Assembly (NCBI RefSeq): GCF_900142845.1
Contig: NZ_FSRU01000002.1
Coordinates: 124,001 to 188,000 of the forward strand
DNA length: 64,000 nt
Origin: Paraburkholderia phenazinium
GTDB taxonomy: Bacteria; Pseudomonadota; Gammaproteobacteria; Burkholderiales; Burkholderiaceae
Direction: 5' to 3'
Notes under the pieces: model-generated
The model's input: only the letters and a program-made list of their open reading frames with translations
Told to the model about the DNA's origin: nothing
The model's database searches: none
Made by a program: the position numbers and the translations under genes
Shown here: positions 56,581-64,000 of the stretch, piece after piece
How the letters are laid out: each line of letters begins with the position of its first letter
Position numbering within the stretch: the stretch's first letter is position 1

Positions 56581-57828
56581 GTGCGATCGATAAGGGTTCC
56601 GCTTGTCTCGATGAGGCCTGCCTTCGGCGGCAGTGCGGCGACCTGGGTCCTGATCCAGCAGGTGCTCGTGCGCGGCCTGGTGGCGCTGAAATTCCTTGCG
56701 ATCGGCCGCATGCTCGGGCCGGCGGCTATCGGCAGCGTGAGCGTTGCGCTGCTCTCGGTGGCGATTGCCGAATCGTTGAGCGATACCGGGCTCGCGCAGG
56801 CGGTGGTGCAGGCAAAGACCACGCCTACGCGCACCGAACTCGGTGCGGTTTGGACCACGCTCACCACACGGGGCGCGCTGATCGCGCTGCTGCTCATCGC
56901 GCTGGCGCCTTTGATGAACGCGCAATTCCATCTGGGCGGCTCGCTCGCGCTGCTGCAACTGGCAGCGGCATTGCCGTTGCTGCGCGGTCTGGCTTCGCCC
57001 GCCTATTACGTGGTGCAGCGCGAGCGGCGTTTCCAGCAACTGGCCGGCGTCGAAATCTCGGCGGCGTTCGCCGATTGCGCCATTGGACTCGCCTGCGCAT
57101 GGGGCGGCGCGGGTGCGTATGCGGTATTGCTCGGCATGATGGTCGGCGAGAGCCTGAAGACCGGACTCACCTGGACCACCATGACGCCGCGGCCGCCGGT
57201 GCGTCTTGCGTGGCACGGCATCGGCCATTACGTGAATTTCAGCCGCTGGATCTGGGCGGGCAGCGTCGTCAATCTGCTGCTGAACCAGTTCGACAAGGTG
57301 CTGGTGGCGAAACTGCTGGGACCGGTGGCGCTCGGTGCCTATCAGATGTCGTCGAAGCTCGCGCAGATGCTGCTCGCGGATGCGGCGATCGCGCTGGGAC
57401 AGTATCTGTTTCCGACCTTCTCCGCGCACTACCGGCGCGAAGACGGCTCGGCGGCGAGGCTCTTTATACGCTGCCTCGCGCTGATCACGGTCGGGCTGGT
57501 GGCGATCGTGCTGGTGCTGAGGATGACCGCCGGGCCGCTCTTCATGTTCGTGCTGGGGCCGGCGTGGATGTCGGCGGTGCCGCTGTTCCGGATCTTCGTC
57601 ATCAACATGGCGATCGGCGCGGTGATCGCGATTCTGGTGGCGTACCTGCGGGCCATAGGCGCGCCCAAGGCGGCCACCCAGGCTTCGGTGCTGCAGGTGA
57701 TCATGCTGGTCGCGATCGTGCCGCCGGCGACGCACTGGTGGGGTGTCACGGGCGTGGCGTGGGCCATGACCGCCGGTCTCGCGGCGAGTGCGGGCTGGAT
57801 GCTGTACCGAACCGTGAAGAGGCCGTGA
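56581..57828 (+). CDS. wzx: Wzx-type polysaccharide flippase
   Basis: This ~415-residue multi-pass protein of the MATE/MOP superfamily (PST family) moves the lipid-linked repeat across the inner membrane. It has long hydrophobic helices (RGALIALLLIALAPLMNAQF, LGMMVGESLKTGLTWT, IAILVAYLRAIGAPKAATQA) and the typical NFSRWIWAGSVVNLLLNQFD linker. GTG at 56581 is preferred because GGGGAGG lies 5 bases upstream; a GTG at 56539 has no such site. It is the only flippase candidate in the locus. Confidence 0.85.
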   Translation: MRSIRVPLVSMRPAFGGSAATWVLIQQVLVRGLVALKFLAIGRMLGPAAIGSVSVALLSVAIAESLSDTGLAQAVVQAKTTPTRTELGAVWTTLTTRGALIALLLIALAPLMNAQFHLGGSLALLQLAAALPLLRGLASPAYYVVQRERRFQQLAGVEISAAFADCAIGLACAWGGAGAYAVLLGMMVGESLKTGLTWTTMTPRPPVRLAWHGIGHYVNFSRWIWAGSVVNLLLNQFDKVLVAKLLGPVALGAYQMSSKLAQMLLADAAIALGQYLFPTFSAHYRREDGSAARLFIRCLALITVGLVAIVLVLRMTAGPLFMFVLGPAWMSAVPLFRIFVINMAIGAVIAILVAYLRAIGAPKAATQASVLQVIMLVAIVPPATHWWGVTGVAWAMTAGLAASAGWMLYRTVKRP

Positions 57829-58024
57829 TGCAAACTGTTCATCGGACGCAGCGCTTGCCGGAGGGCGCGCGTGCCATCGCTCGCGTGGCGACATGAGCGC
57901 ACGCTGTCTTCATGCGGGCAGGACGGGCGCAGTGCATGCCGCGAGGCGTGGCTGCGAACGGCTGGCCCATCGGGGCGCGAGCCTGGGTTACGACACGGTA
58001 GCACCTCTTCATGGATCGAGCGGT

Positions 58025-58576
58025 ATGGGTATCAAGGTGATACGGACGGCATTGCCGGAGGTCGTGATCGTCGAGTCGGACGTCTGTTACGACGAACTGG
58101 GCAGCGCGTTCGAAACCTTCAACGCCGACGAGTTCGCGAGCCGCGTCGCGGCGGACGTCGAGTTCGTGCAGGACGATCATTCCCGCTCGCGGCGCGGCGT
58201 GCTGCGCGGGCTGCACTATCAGATCCAGCATCCGCAGGGCAAACTCGTGCGGGTAGTGGCGGGGGACGTGTTCGATGTCGCCGTGGACATCCGCCTCAGC
58301 TCGCATAACTTCGGCAAGTGGATCGGCGTGCATCTGAGCTCGGCCAACCGCCGGCAGATGTGGGTGCCGCCCGGCTTCGCGCACGGCTTCGTGGTGATGT
58401 CGGATATGGCCGAGTGCCTGTGCAAGGCGACGGACTACTGGTTTCCCGAACACGAGCGCAGTCTGTTGTGGAGCGATCCGGATATCGGCGTCGACTGGCC
58501 CATCGAGTTTGCGCCGATCCTCGCCGCGAAGGACGAAGCGGGTAAGCGGTTGTATGAGGCGGAGTATTACGCTTAG
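58025..58576 (+). CDS. rfbC: dTDP-4-dehydrorhamnose 3,5-epimerase-like protein
   Basis: This 183-residue cupin epimerase (RmlC) has the substrate/catalytic motif RRGVLRGLHYQIQHPQGKLV with the active His, the VFDVAVDIRLSS segment, and WVPPGFAHGFVV. The length is normal. No RmlA, RmlB or RmlD gene is nearby, so it either uses intermediates made elsewhere or has another NDP-4-keto-sugar as substrate. It closes the polysaccharide locus. The 30 bases after its stop hold short imperfect CCGCTTGGAGA repeats. Confidence 0.9.
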   Translation: MGIKVIRTALPEVVIVESDVCYDELGSAFETFNADEFASRVAADVEFVQDDHSRSRRGVLRGLHYQIQHPQGKLVRVVAGDVFDVAVDIRLSSHNFGKWIGVHLSSANRRQMWVPPGFAHGFVVMSDMAECLCKATDYWFPEHERSLLWSDPDIGVDWPIEFAPILAAKDEAGKRLYEAEYYA

Positions 58577-58628
58577 AGACGCCGCTTGGAGACTCCGCCT
58601 GAAGGCTCCGCTTGGAGAGCGTGCGTTT

Positions 58629-59525
58629 TCATAACCCCGTGGCCCGCAGCCGCTCCCCGACGAATTCGATAAAGGTGCGCAGCTTCGCCGACAGCCGGTG
58701 CCGCTCCAGATACACCGCGTAGATGTCGGCGTTCGGCAGCGCCCAGTCTTCGAGCAGCGGCACCAGCTTGCCGCGCTTCAGATACTCGCCGATCTCCCAC
58801 TGCGAACGCACCACGATGCCGCGGCCGTCGAGCGCCCAGTTCAGCACCGTGCTGCCGTCGTTGCTGCTCAACGGACCGCTCACCTTCACCGTCTCGTCCT
58901 TCTTGCCGCGCGAGAAATGCCACGTGCCGTAGGCCGATTCGTTCTCCCGCAGCACGATGCAGTCGTGCTGGGTCAGGTCGTGCGGCGCGAGCGGCACGGT
59001 GCGCCGCTTCAGATACGCCGGCGAGGCGCACACGAGGCGCCGGTTTTTCAGCAACAGCCGCGCGTTGATGCGCGCGTCCGGCACCTCGCCGAAGCGGATC
59101 CCCAGGTCGAAGCCCTGGTCCTGCAGGCTCACCGGCCGGTCCGTCAGATGTAGCTGAATCTCCATCCCCGGATAGCGTTCGATGAACGCCGAGATTGCCG
59201 GCGAGATCTGCGCGCGTCCGAAACCGAACGAGGCGTTCACGCGCAACAGGCCGGTCGGCTCGGCGCGGCTCTTGGTGACGAGCTGCTCGAGCTCGGCCAG
59301 CTCCGAGAGAATGCGCGAGCCGTTGCCCAGATACAGTTCGCCCTCGCTCGTCAGGCTCACGCGCCGGGTAGTGCGGTTCAGGAGCCGCACGCCGAGACGC
59401 CGCTCGACCTGAGCAAGCCGTTTGCTCACCGACGGCGTGGTCACGCCGAGTTCGCGCGCGGCCGCCGTGAGGCTCTGCTGGCGCGCCACCAGCGCAAAAA
59501 AGCCGAGGTCGGAAAGGCTGTCCAT
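58629..59525 (-). CDS. LysR-family regulator
   Basis: This 298-residue regulator has HTH ALVARQQSLTAAARELGVTT and RLGVRLLNRTTRRVSLTSEG. It resembles the DmlR/YeaT group, which controls D-malate use together with dctA. It diverges from the dehalogenase-leuCD-dctA genes with only 90 bases between, so it is the likely controller. An inverted repeat lies in the gap. The start is the ATG at 59525; an upstream frame to 59585 is not supported. Confidence 0.9.
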   Translation of the reverse strand: MDSLSDLGFFALVARQQSLTAAARELGVTTPSVSKRLAQVERRLGVRLLNRTTRRVSLTSEGELYLGNGSRILSELAELEQLVTKSRAEPTGLLRVNASFGFGRAQISPAISAFIERYPGMEIQLHLTDRPVSLQDQGFDLGIRFGEVPDARINARLLLKNRRLVCASPAYLKRRTVPLAPHDLTQHDCIVLRENESAYGTWHFSRGKKDETVKVSGPLSSNDGSTVLNWALDGRGIVVRSQWEIGEYLKRGKLVPLLEDWALPNADIYAVYLERHRLSAKLRTFIEFVGERLRATGL

Positions 59526-59548
59526 TGTTGCCTCACAGTTAAGGATAG

Positions 59549-59586
59549 ATTGCTTTGGTCGACACCCTATCGCACCAAGCAGCAAT
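59549..59586. promoter_or_regulatory. Imperfect inverted repeat in divergent promoter region
   Basis: ATTGCTTTGGT (59549-59559) and ACCAAGCAGCAAT (59574-59586) form an imperfect dyad centred between the LysR gene and the dehalogenase gene. LysR operators are typically such interrupted dyads near -65. It is the best candidate binding site in the 90-base gap. Confidence 0.5.
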
Positions 59587-59615
59587 TAAACTACCTGAAA
59601 TCACAGGAGATTGCG

Positions 59616-60494
59616 ATGTTTGAGGATTTCAGCGATGTGAGCACGGTCATCGACGGCGTGAAGATTCATGCGCTCCGCGGCGGCGCCGGACCCGCGCTGC
59701 TGCTGTTGCACGGCCATCCGCAGACCTCCGCGATCTGGCACAAGGTGGCGCCGGTGCTGGCGCAACACTTCACGGTGATCGCGGCGGACCTGCGCGGCTA
59801 TGGCGACAGCGGCAAGCCGGCGGGCAGTGCGGACCACAGCAACTATTCGAAGCGGCGCATGGCGCTCGATCAGGTGGAGTTGATGCATTCGCTCGGCTTC
59901 ACGCAGTTCGCGGTGCTGGCGCACGATCGCGGCGGCCGCGTCGCCGCACGCATGGCGCTCGATCATCCGGCTGTGGTGACGCGGCTCGTCACGCTCGACG
60001 TGGCGCCGACGCTGGCCATGTACGAGAACACCTCGTTCGAGTTTGCGCGTGCCTACTGGCACTGGTTCTTTCTGGTGCGGCCCGCGCCGTTTCCGGAGAC
60101 ATTGATTCGCGCCGACCCGGATCTGTATCTGAAGCAGACCATCGGCGCGCGCAGTGCCGGGCTCAAGCCGTTCACGCCGGAGGCCTACGCGGAGTACCTG
60201 CGCTGCCTGAGCGACCCGGCGACGGCGCACGGCATCTGCGAGGACTACCGTGCGAGCGTGACGATCGACCTCGAACACGATCGCGAGGACCTCGCCGCGG
60301 GTCGCAAGATCGCCTGCGAGTTTCTTGCCTTGTGGGGTGCCGAGGGCGTGATCGAGAAGTGCTTCGACGCGCTAGCCGAGTGGCGCCCGTGGGCGCCGCA
60401 GGTGCAGGGCGGGGCCTTGCCGTGCGGCCACTATATCGCGGAGGAGGCGCCCGAGTTACTGCTCGCGCAAGCCTTGCCGTTTCTGCGCGCCTGA
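59616..60494 (+). CDS. Fluoroacetate/haloacetate dehalogenase-type alpha/beta hydrolase
   Basis: This 292-residue alpha/beta hydrolase replaces a halogen on a 2-haloacid with hydroxyl. The residues I recall for the Burkholderia FA1 fluoroacetate dehalogenase are present at the same or nearly the same positions. They are nucleophile Asp104 with Arg105 and Arg108 in AHDRGGR, His149 and Trp150 in YWHWFF, and His272 in CGHYIAEE. The oxyanion HGHPQTSAIWH and Asp128 are also seen. CAGGAG precedes the ATG at 59616. It starts an operon with leuC, leuD and dctA. Activity on fluoro- versus chloroacetate cannot be predicted. Confidence 0.86.
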   Translation: MFEDFSDVSTVIDGVKIHALRGGAGPALLLLHGHPQTSAIWHKVAPVLAQHFTVIAADLRGYGDSGKPAGSADHSNYSKRRMALDQVELMHSLGFTQFAVLAHDRGGRVAARMALDHPAVVTRLVTLDVAPTLAMYENTSFEFARAYWHWFFLVRPAPFPETLIRADPDLYLKQTIGARSAGLKPFTPEAYAEYLRCLSDPATAHGICEDYRASVTIDLEHDREDLAAGRKIACEFLALWGAEGVIEKCFDALAEWRPWAPQVQGGALPCGHYIAEEAPELLLAQALPFLRA

Positions 60495-60538
60495 TCGCAG
60501 CGCCAACCGTTCGAGAAGCCCAATCCACTCATTCCATC

Positions 60539-61957
60539 ATGTCGAACCGAACGCTTTACCAGAAACTGGTTGATTCGCATACCGTAACGTCCATCGACGA
60601 ACAGAACGTGCTGCTGTACGCCGACCTGCATCTGATGAACGAGTACACCAGCCCGCAGGCCTTTGCCGCGCTCGAAGCGAAGCGCCGTGCAGTGCGCCGG
60701 CCACGCCAGCAACTCGCGGTGGTGAGCCATATCATCCCGACCCACGCGGAGACGCCGCGGGTGATTCGCGATGTCGCGTCGCTGCTGCAGGCCAATAACC
60801 TGGCGCGCAACTGCGAACGGGAAGGGATCCGGCTGCTGGCGGCCAACGATCCGTTGCAGGGCATCGAGCATATCGTTGCGCCCGAGCTCGGCCTGATTCG
60901 CCCCGGCATGGTGGTGCTGTGCGGCGATAGCCACACCACCACCTATGGCGCGTTGGGCGCATTGGGCTTTGGTATCGGCACCTCGGAAGTGGAGCATGTG
61001 CTGGCGACGCAGACGCTGGTCTACCGCCTGGCGCGCACGATGCGCATCGTGGTCGACGGGGTCTTGCCTTATGGCACGGCCTCGAAAGACCTGATTCTGT
61101 GGATCATCAGCCGCATCGGTGCGCAAGGCGCGCGCGGCTATGCGGTCGAGTTCGCCGGCTCGGGCATCGGCGCGCTGTCGGCCGAAGCGCGCATGACCCT
61201 GTGCAACATGACCGTCGAAGCGGGCGCGCGCGCCGCGTTGATCGCGCCGGACGCCACGACGTTCGAGTACGTGCGCCGGCATGCGCTATTCCTTGACGAG
61301 ACGGCTTGGCGCAACGCGCTGGTTGACTGGCGCGAGTTGATCTCCGACGAAGGCGCCGTGTTCGACGCCGAATTCCGCTTTGACGCGCACGAGGTCGCCC
61401 CGTTCGTCACCTGGGGCACGAGCCCCGATCAGGCGATGGCGGTCGACGCCCAGGTGCCCGACGAGGCCGGGCAGGCAACACCCGAAGCGGCTGCGGCGCT
61501 GCGCCGTGCGCTCGGCTACATGGGTCTCTCGGCGCATCAGCCCATCGCGGGGACGCCGATCGACCGGGTCTTCATCGGCTCGTGCACCAATGGCCGCATC
61601 GAAGATCTGCGCATCGTGGCGGGGCTCGTGCGTGGCCATCACGTCGCCCCGCAAGTGCGGGCGATGGTGGTGCCCGGGTCCGGCAGCGTGCGTCGCCAGG
61701 CCGAAGCCGAAGGACTCGCAGCGATCCTGACCGAGGCCGGCTTCGAATGGCGCGAACCGGGCTGCTCGATGTGTCTTGCGATGAACGACGACGTGCTGTC
61801 GGACGGCGAGCGCTGCGCTTCGACCACCAATCGCAATTTCGAAGGCCGCCAGGGTCGAGGCGGACGCACGCATCTGATGAGTCCCGCGATGGCCGCCGCC
61901 GCCGCACTGACCGGCTGCATTACCGATGTCCGCACTCTGGAACCGCACCATGACTAA
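60539..61957 (+). CDS. LeuC-like hydro-lyase large subunit (aconitase family), divergent
   Basis: This 472-residue large subunit has the 4Fe-4S ligands Cys349 (GSCTNGRIEDL), Cys409 and Cys412 (GCSMC). It also has GDSHTTTYGALGALGFGIG and TNRNFEGRQGRGGRTHL as in LeuC. The early active-site block is altered: LHLMNEYTSPQAF replaces the LeuC RHLVHE, and VVSHIIPTH replaces the DHN-type motif, so the usual Asp is Ser63. It may use another hydroxydiacid, such as (R)-citramalate, maleate/D-malate or a halo-derivative. It overlaps leuD by 8 bases. Confidence 0.87.
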   Translation: MSNRTLYQKLVDSHTVTSIDEQNVLLYADLHLMNEYTSPQAFAALEAKRRAVRRPRQQLAVVSHIIPTHAETPRVIRDVASLLQANNLARNCEREGIRLLAANDPLQGIEHIVAPELGLIRPGMVVLCGDSHTTTYGALGALGFGIGTSEVEHVLATQTLVYRLARTMRIVVDGVLPYGTASKDLILWIISRIGAQGARGYAVEFAGSGIGALSAEARMTLCNMTVEAGARAALIAPDATTFEYVRRHALFLDETAWRNALVDWRELISDEGAVFDAEFRFDAHEVAPFVTWGTSPDQAMAVDAQVPDEAGQATPEAAAALRRALGYMGLSAHQPIAGTPIDRVFIGSCTNGRIEDLRIVAGLVRGHHVAPQVRAMVVPGSGSVRRQAEAEGLAAILTEAGFEWREPGCSMCLAMNDDVLSDGERCASTTNRNFEGRQGRGGRTHLMSPAMAAAAALTGCITDVRTLEPHHD

Positions 61958-62570
61958 GCTCACCCTGATCGAAGGCCGCGCCGCGCCGCTGCCGATCGAA
62001 AATCTCGACACCGACCAGATCATGCCGAAGCAGTTTCTGCGCATCATCGACAAGGCCGGTTTGAGCGACGGCTTGCTGTACGACCTGCGTTTCGATGCCA
62101 ACGGCGCGCCGCGCGACGATTGCGTGCTCAACCAGTCGCGTTACCGCGGCGCGAGCGTGCTGATCGGCGGCGCGAATTTCGGCTGCGGCTCGAGCCGCGA
62201 GCATGCGGTGTGGGGGCTGCAGCAGTACGGTTTCGCCGCAGTGATCGCGCCAAGTTTTGCGGAGATCTTCTATTCCAACGCGATGAACAACCGCTTGCTG
62301 CTGGTGCAGCTCGAGCGCAGCGAGGTCAACGAACTGCTGTCGTTGAGCGAAGCGCCGGAGCGCGCCGACGCGTGGCTGCGTATCGACGTCGAACAGCAGA
62401 AGGTGACCACCGCGGCCGGCCGTGCGTTTTCGTTTCCGCTCGGGGCGCGCCACAAGCGCATGGTGATGGACGGCATGGATACGATCGACCTGACGCTCGC
62501 GTCCTTGCCGGAGATCGAAGCATTCGAGCGGACGCATTTCAGCCGCCATCCGTGGGCGGCCGTGATGTAA
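61950..62570 (+). CDS. LeuD-like hydro-lyase small subunit
   Basis: This 206-residue swivelling small subunit has LPIENLDTDQIMPKQFLRII and the substrate-binding loop GGANFGCGSSREHAVWGLQQ. It continues with VIAPSFAEIFYSNAMNN, as in LeuD. The ATG at 61950 lies inside the leuC-like gene, so the subunits are coupled. LeuC/LeuD pairs also form maleate hydratase and citraconase, so leucine synthesis is not implied. Confidence 0.9.
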   Translation: MTKLTLIEGRAAPLPIENLDTDQIMPKQFLRIIDKAGLSDGLLYDLRFDANGAPRDDCVLNQSRYRGASVLIGGANFGCGSSREHAVWGLQQYGFAAVIAPSFAEIFYSNAMNNRLLLVQLERSEVNELLSLSEAPERADAWLRIDVEQQKVTTAAGRAFSFPLGARHKRMVMDGMDTIDLTLASLPEIEAFERTHFSRHPWAAVM

Positions 62571-62609
62571 GCGCCGCGGCTTGCGCGGCGCCGTCAGCGC
62601 CCGCGCAAG
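62571..62609. other. Overlapping GC-rich hairpins in the leuD-dctA gap
   Basis: Two alternative stems share bases. GCGCCGC (62571-62577) pairs with GCGGCGC (62585-62591), and CTTGCGCGG (62580-62588) pairs with CCGCGCAAG (62601-62609). They could act as a partial terminator or RNA processing site that sets the dctA level relative to the genes before it. Confidence 0.4.
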
Positions 62610-62710
62610 TCACGCCCCCTCGTCGTACCTCAACGCCGCATTGCCCCACTACCGCCTAGGTATTCCCCTGAGCGGGAAGGGCGCAGCTTTGCCCAAAAAA
62701 CGGAGGAGAC

Positions 62711-64000
62711 ATGAAACGCAAGCCGTTCTACAAGATTCTTTATGTGCAGGTACTCGTTGCGATCGGCGCCGGCATTCTCGCCGGACATCTGGCGCCCGCC
62801 GACGCCATCGCGCTGAAGCCGCTCGGCGATATCTTCATCAAGCTGATTCGCATGATCATCGGGCCGGTGATCTTCTGCACCGTGGTTACGGGCATTGCCA
62901 GCATGCGCGACATGAAGAAGGTCGGCCGGGTGGGCGGCAAGGCTCTGCTGTATTTCGAACTGGTGTCGACTTTCGCGCTCTTCATCGGTCTGCTGGCGGC
63001 GCATGTGCTCGCGCCCGGCAAAGGTTTCAACGTCGACCCGGCCACGCTCGACGGCAGCATGGTGTCGGGCTACGTGAGCCAGGCGGCGCATGGCGAGGGC
63101 GTCGCAGGTTTCCTGATGCATATCGTTCCCGAGACTTTCGTCGGCGCCTTCGTGCAGGGCGATATCCTGCCGGTGCTGCTGATCGCCATGCTGTTCGGCG
63201 CGGCGTTGGCGTTGCTGGGCGAGGCAGGCAAGCCGGTGGCCGAGCTGATCGAAGCGCTGTCGAAAACTTTCTTCCGGATCGTGCATCTGATCACCCGTCT
63301 GGCGCCGCTCGGCGCATTCGGCGCGATGGCGTTCACTATTGGCCGATACGGCATCGCCTCGCTGTTGCCGATGATGAAGCTGATCGGCGCGTTCTATCTG
63401 ACGGCGTTCGTCTTCGTGATCGGCGTGCTTGGCGTCGTGACGCGTCTATGCGGCTTTAGCATCTGGCGTTTTCTCGGCTTCATCAAGGACGAACTGCTGA
63501 TCGTGCTGGGCACGTCCACTTCAGAAGCGGCGCTGCCGCAGTTGATGGAAAAGCTCGAGCGGCTCGGCTGCCCGCGGGCGATTGTCGGGCTCGTCGTGCC
63601 CACCGGCTATTCGTTCAATCTCGACGGCACCAATCTCTACATGACGCTGGCGGTGCTGTTTCTCGCCCAGGCAACGAATACGCACTTGAGCATGACCCAG
63701 GAAGCGACCTTGCTGGCCGTGACGATGCTGACCTCGAAGGGCTCGACGGGCGTCACCGGGGCCGGCTTCATCACGCTGGCGGCGAGCCTCTCCGTGGTGC
63801 CCACCGTGCCGATGACGGCGATGGTGCTGATTCTCGGCATCGACCGATTTATGTCGGAATGCCGGGCATTGACCAATATCATCGGCAACGGCGTGGCGGC
63901 GATCGTGGTCGCTGCGTGGGAACACGAGCTCGATCGCGAGCGGTTGCGCCTGGCGTTGGGGAGCAGACGCCTGCGAGCGGGCAGCGGCGACAGCGCGGAT
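62711..64000 (+). CDS. dctA: C4-dicarboxylate/proton or sodium symporter (3' end beyond window)
   Basis: At least 430 codons are present with no stop before the right edge. DctA/DAACS features are [20 protein letters not shown], [25 protein letters not shown] helices, [20 protein letters not shown] (the re-entrant loop), [20 protein letters not shown] and [14 protein letters not shown]. It transports succinate, malate, fumarate or similar diacids. The ribosome site CGGAGGAG is strong. Its place in the operon with the LysR regulator supports uptake of the substrate of the leuCD-like enzyme. Confidence 0.95.
   Translation, partial: MKRKPFYKILYVQVLVAIGAGILAGHLAPADAIALKPLGDIFIKLIRMIIGPVIFCTVVTGIASMRDMKKVGRVGGKALLYFELVSTFALFIGLLAAHVLAPGKGFNVDPATLDGSMVSGYVSQAAHGEGVAGFLMHIVPETFVGAFVQGDILPVLLIAMLFGAALALLGEAGKPVAELIEALSKTFFRIVHLITRLAPLGAFGAMAFTIGRYGIASLLPMMKLIGAFYLTAFVFVIGVLGVVTRLCGFSIWRFLGFIKDELLIVLGTSTSEAALPQLMEKLERLGCPRAIVGLVVPTGYSFNLDGTNLYMTLAVLFLAQATNTHLSMTQEATLLAVTMLTSKGSTGVTGAGFITLAASLSVVPTVPMTAMVLILGIDRFMSECRALTNIIGNGVAAIVVAAWEHELDRERLRLALGSRRLRAGSGDSAD

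Noticed and set aside
60539..62570. Simple assignment as the leucine-pathway leuCD
   Set aside because: No leuB or leuA nearby, altered active-site residues, and a catabolic context with dctA and a dehalogenase.

Overview
The window looks like chromosome or chromid sequence of a Burkholderiaceae beta-proteobacterium, most likely Paraburkholderia. The reasons are high GC with strong GC3 bias, two small secreted DUF4148-type proteins (a family typical of Burkholderia relatives), and Burkholderia-style RND, TonB and exopolysaccharide loci. I found no rRNA, tRNA, CRISPR array, insertion sequence or integrase.

Bases 1-7.4 kb hold a compact plus-strand catabolic operon behind an AraC regulator: an AlaX-type tRNA-editing protein, a RidA-family deaminase, a PLP serine/threonine-dehydratase-like enzyme, the 2-hydroxypentadienoate hydratase / acetaldehyde dehydrogenase / 4-hydroxy-2-oxovalerate aldolase trio, and a PsuG-like C-glycosidase. 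The trio is the lower half of a meta-cleavage pathway, but no ring-cleavage dioxygenase is present, so the upstream substrate is unknown. This is the most unusual part of the window.

Bases 7.4-27.8 kb are mostly housekeeping and envelope functions. They include a Cys-rich zinc-ribbon hypothetical, an LprI-domain secreted protein, a TonB-ExbB-ExbD-ExbD-TPR operon, two DUF4148 proteins, an OmpR/histidine-kinase pair followed by a response regulator with a degenerate receiver, an RND tripartite efflux operon, an orphan OmpR regulator similar to the first one, and a LysR regulator.

Bases 28-58.6 kb form a large exopolysaccharide locus resembling colanic acid and cepacian clusters. It has precursor genes (galU, manC, gmd, fcl, gmm), initiation and export genes (wcaJ, wza, wzc, wzx), several GT4 glycosyltransferases, one hexapeptide acetyltransferase, three acyltransferase-3 membrane proteins, a SAM methyltransferase, a GMC oxidoreductase and an RmlC-like epimerase. 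It also has a PslG-like secreted lipoprotein glycosidase with a duplicated Cys-rich module, and a GlxA/AraC regulator next to a 1.2-kb gene-free region. I could not find a Wzy polymerase.

Bases 58.6-64 kb hold a second catabolic locus. A LysR regulator diverges from a fluoroacetate-dehalogenase-type hydrolase, a divergent LeuC/LeuD pair and a DctA dicarboxylate transporter that runs off the window end.
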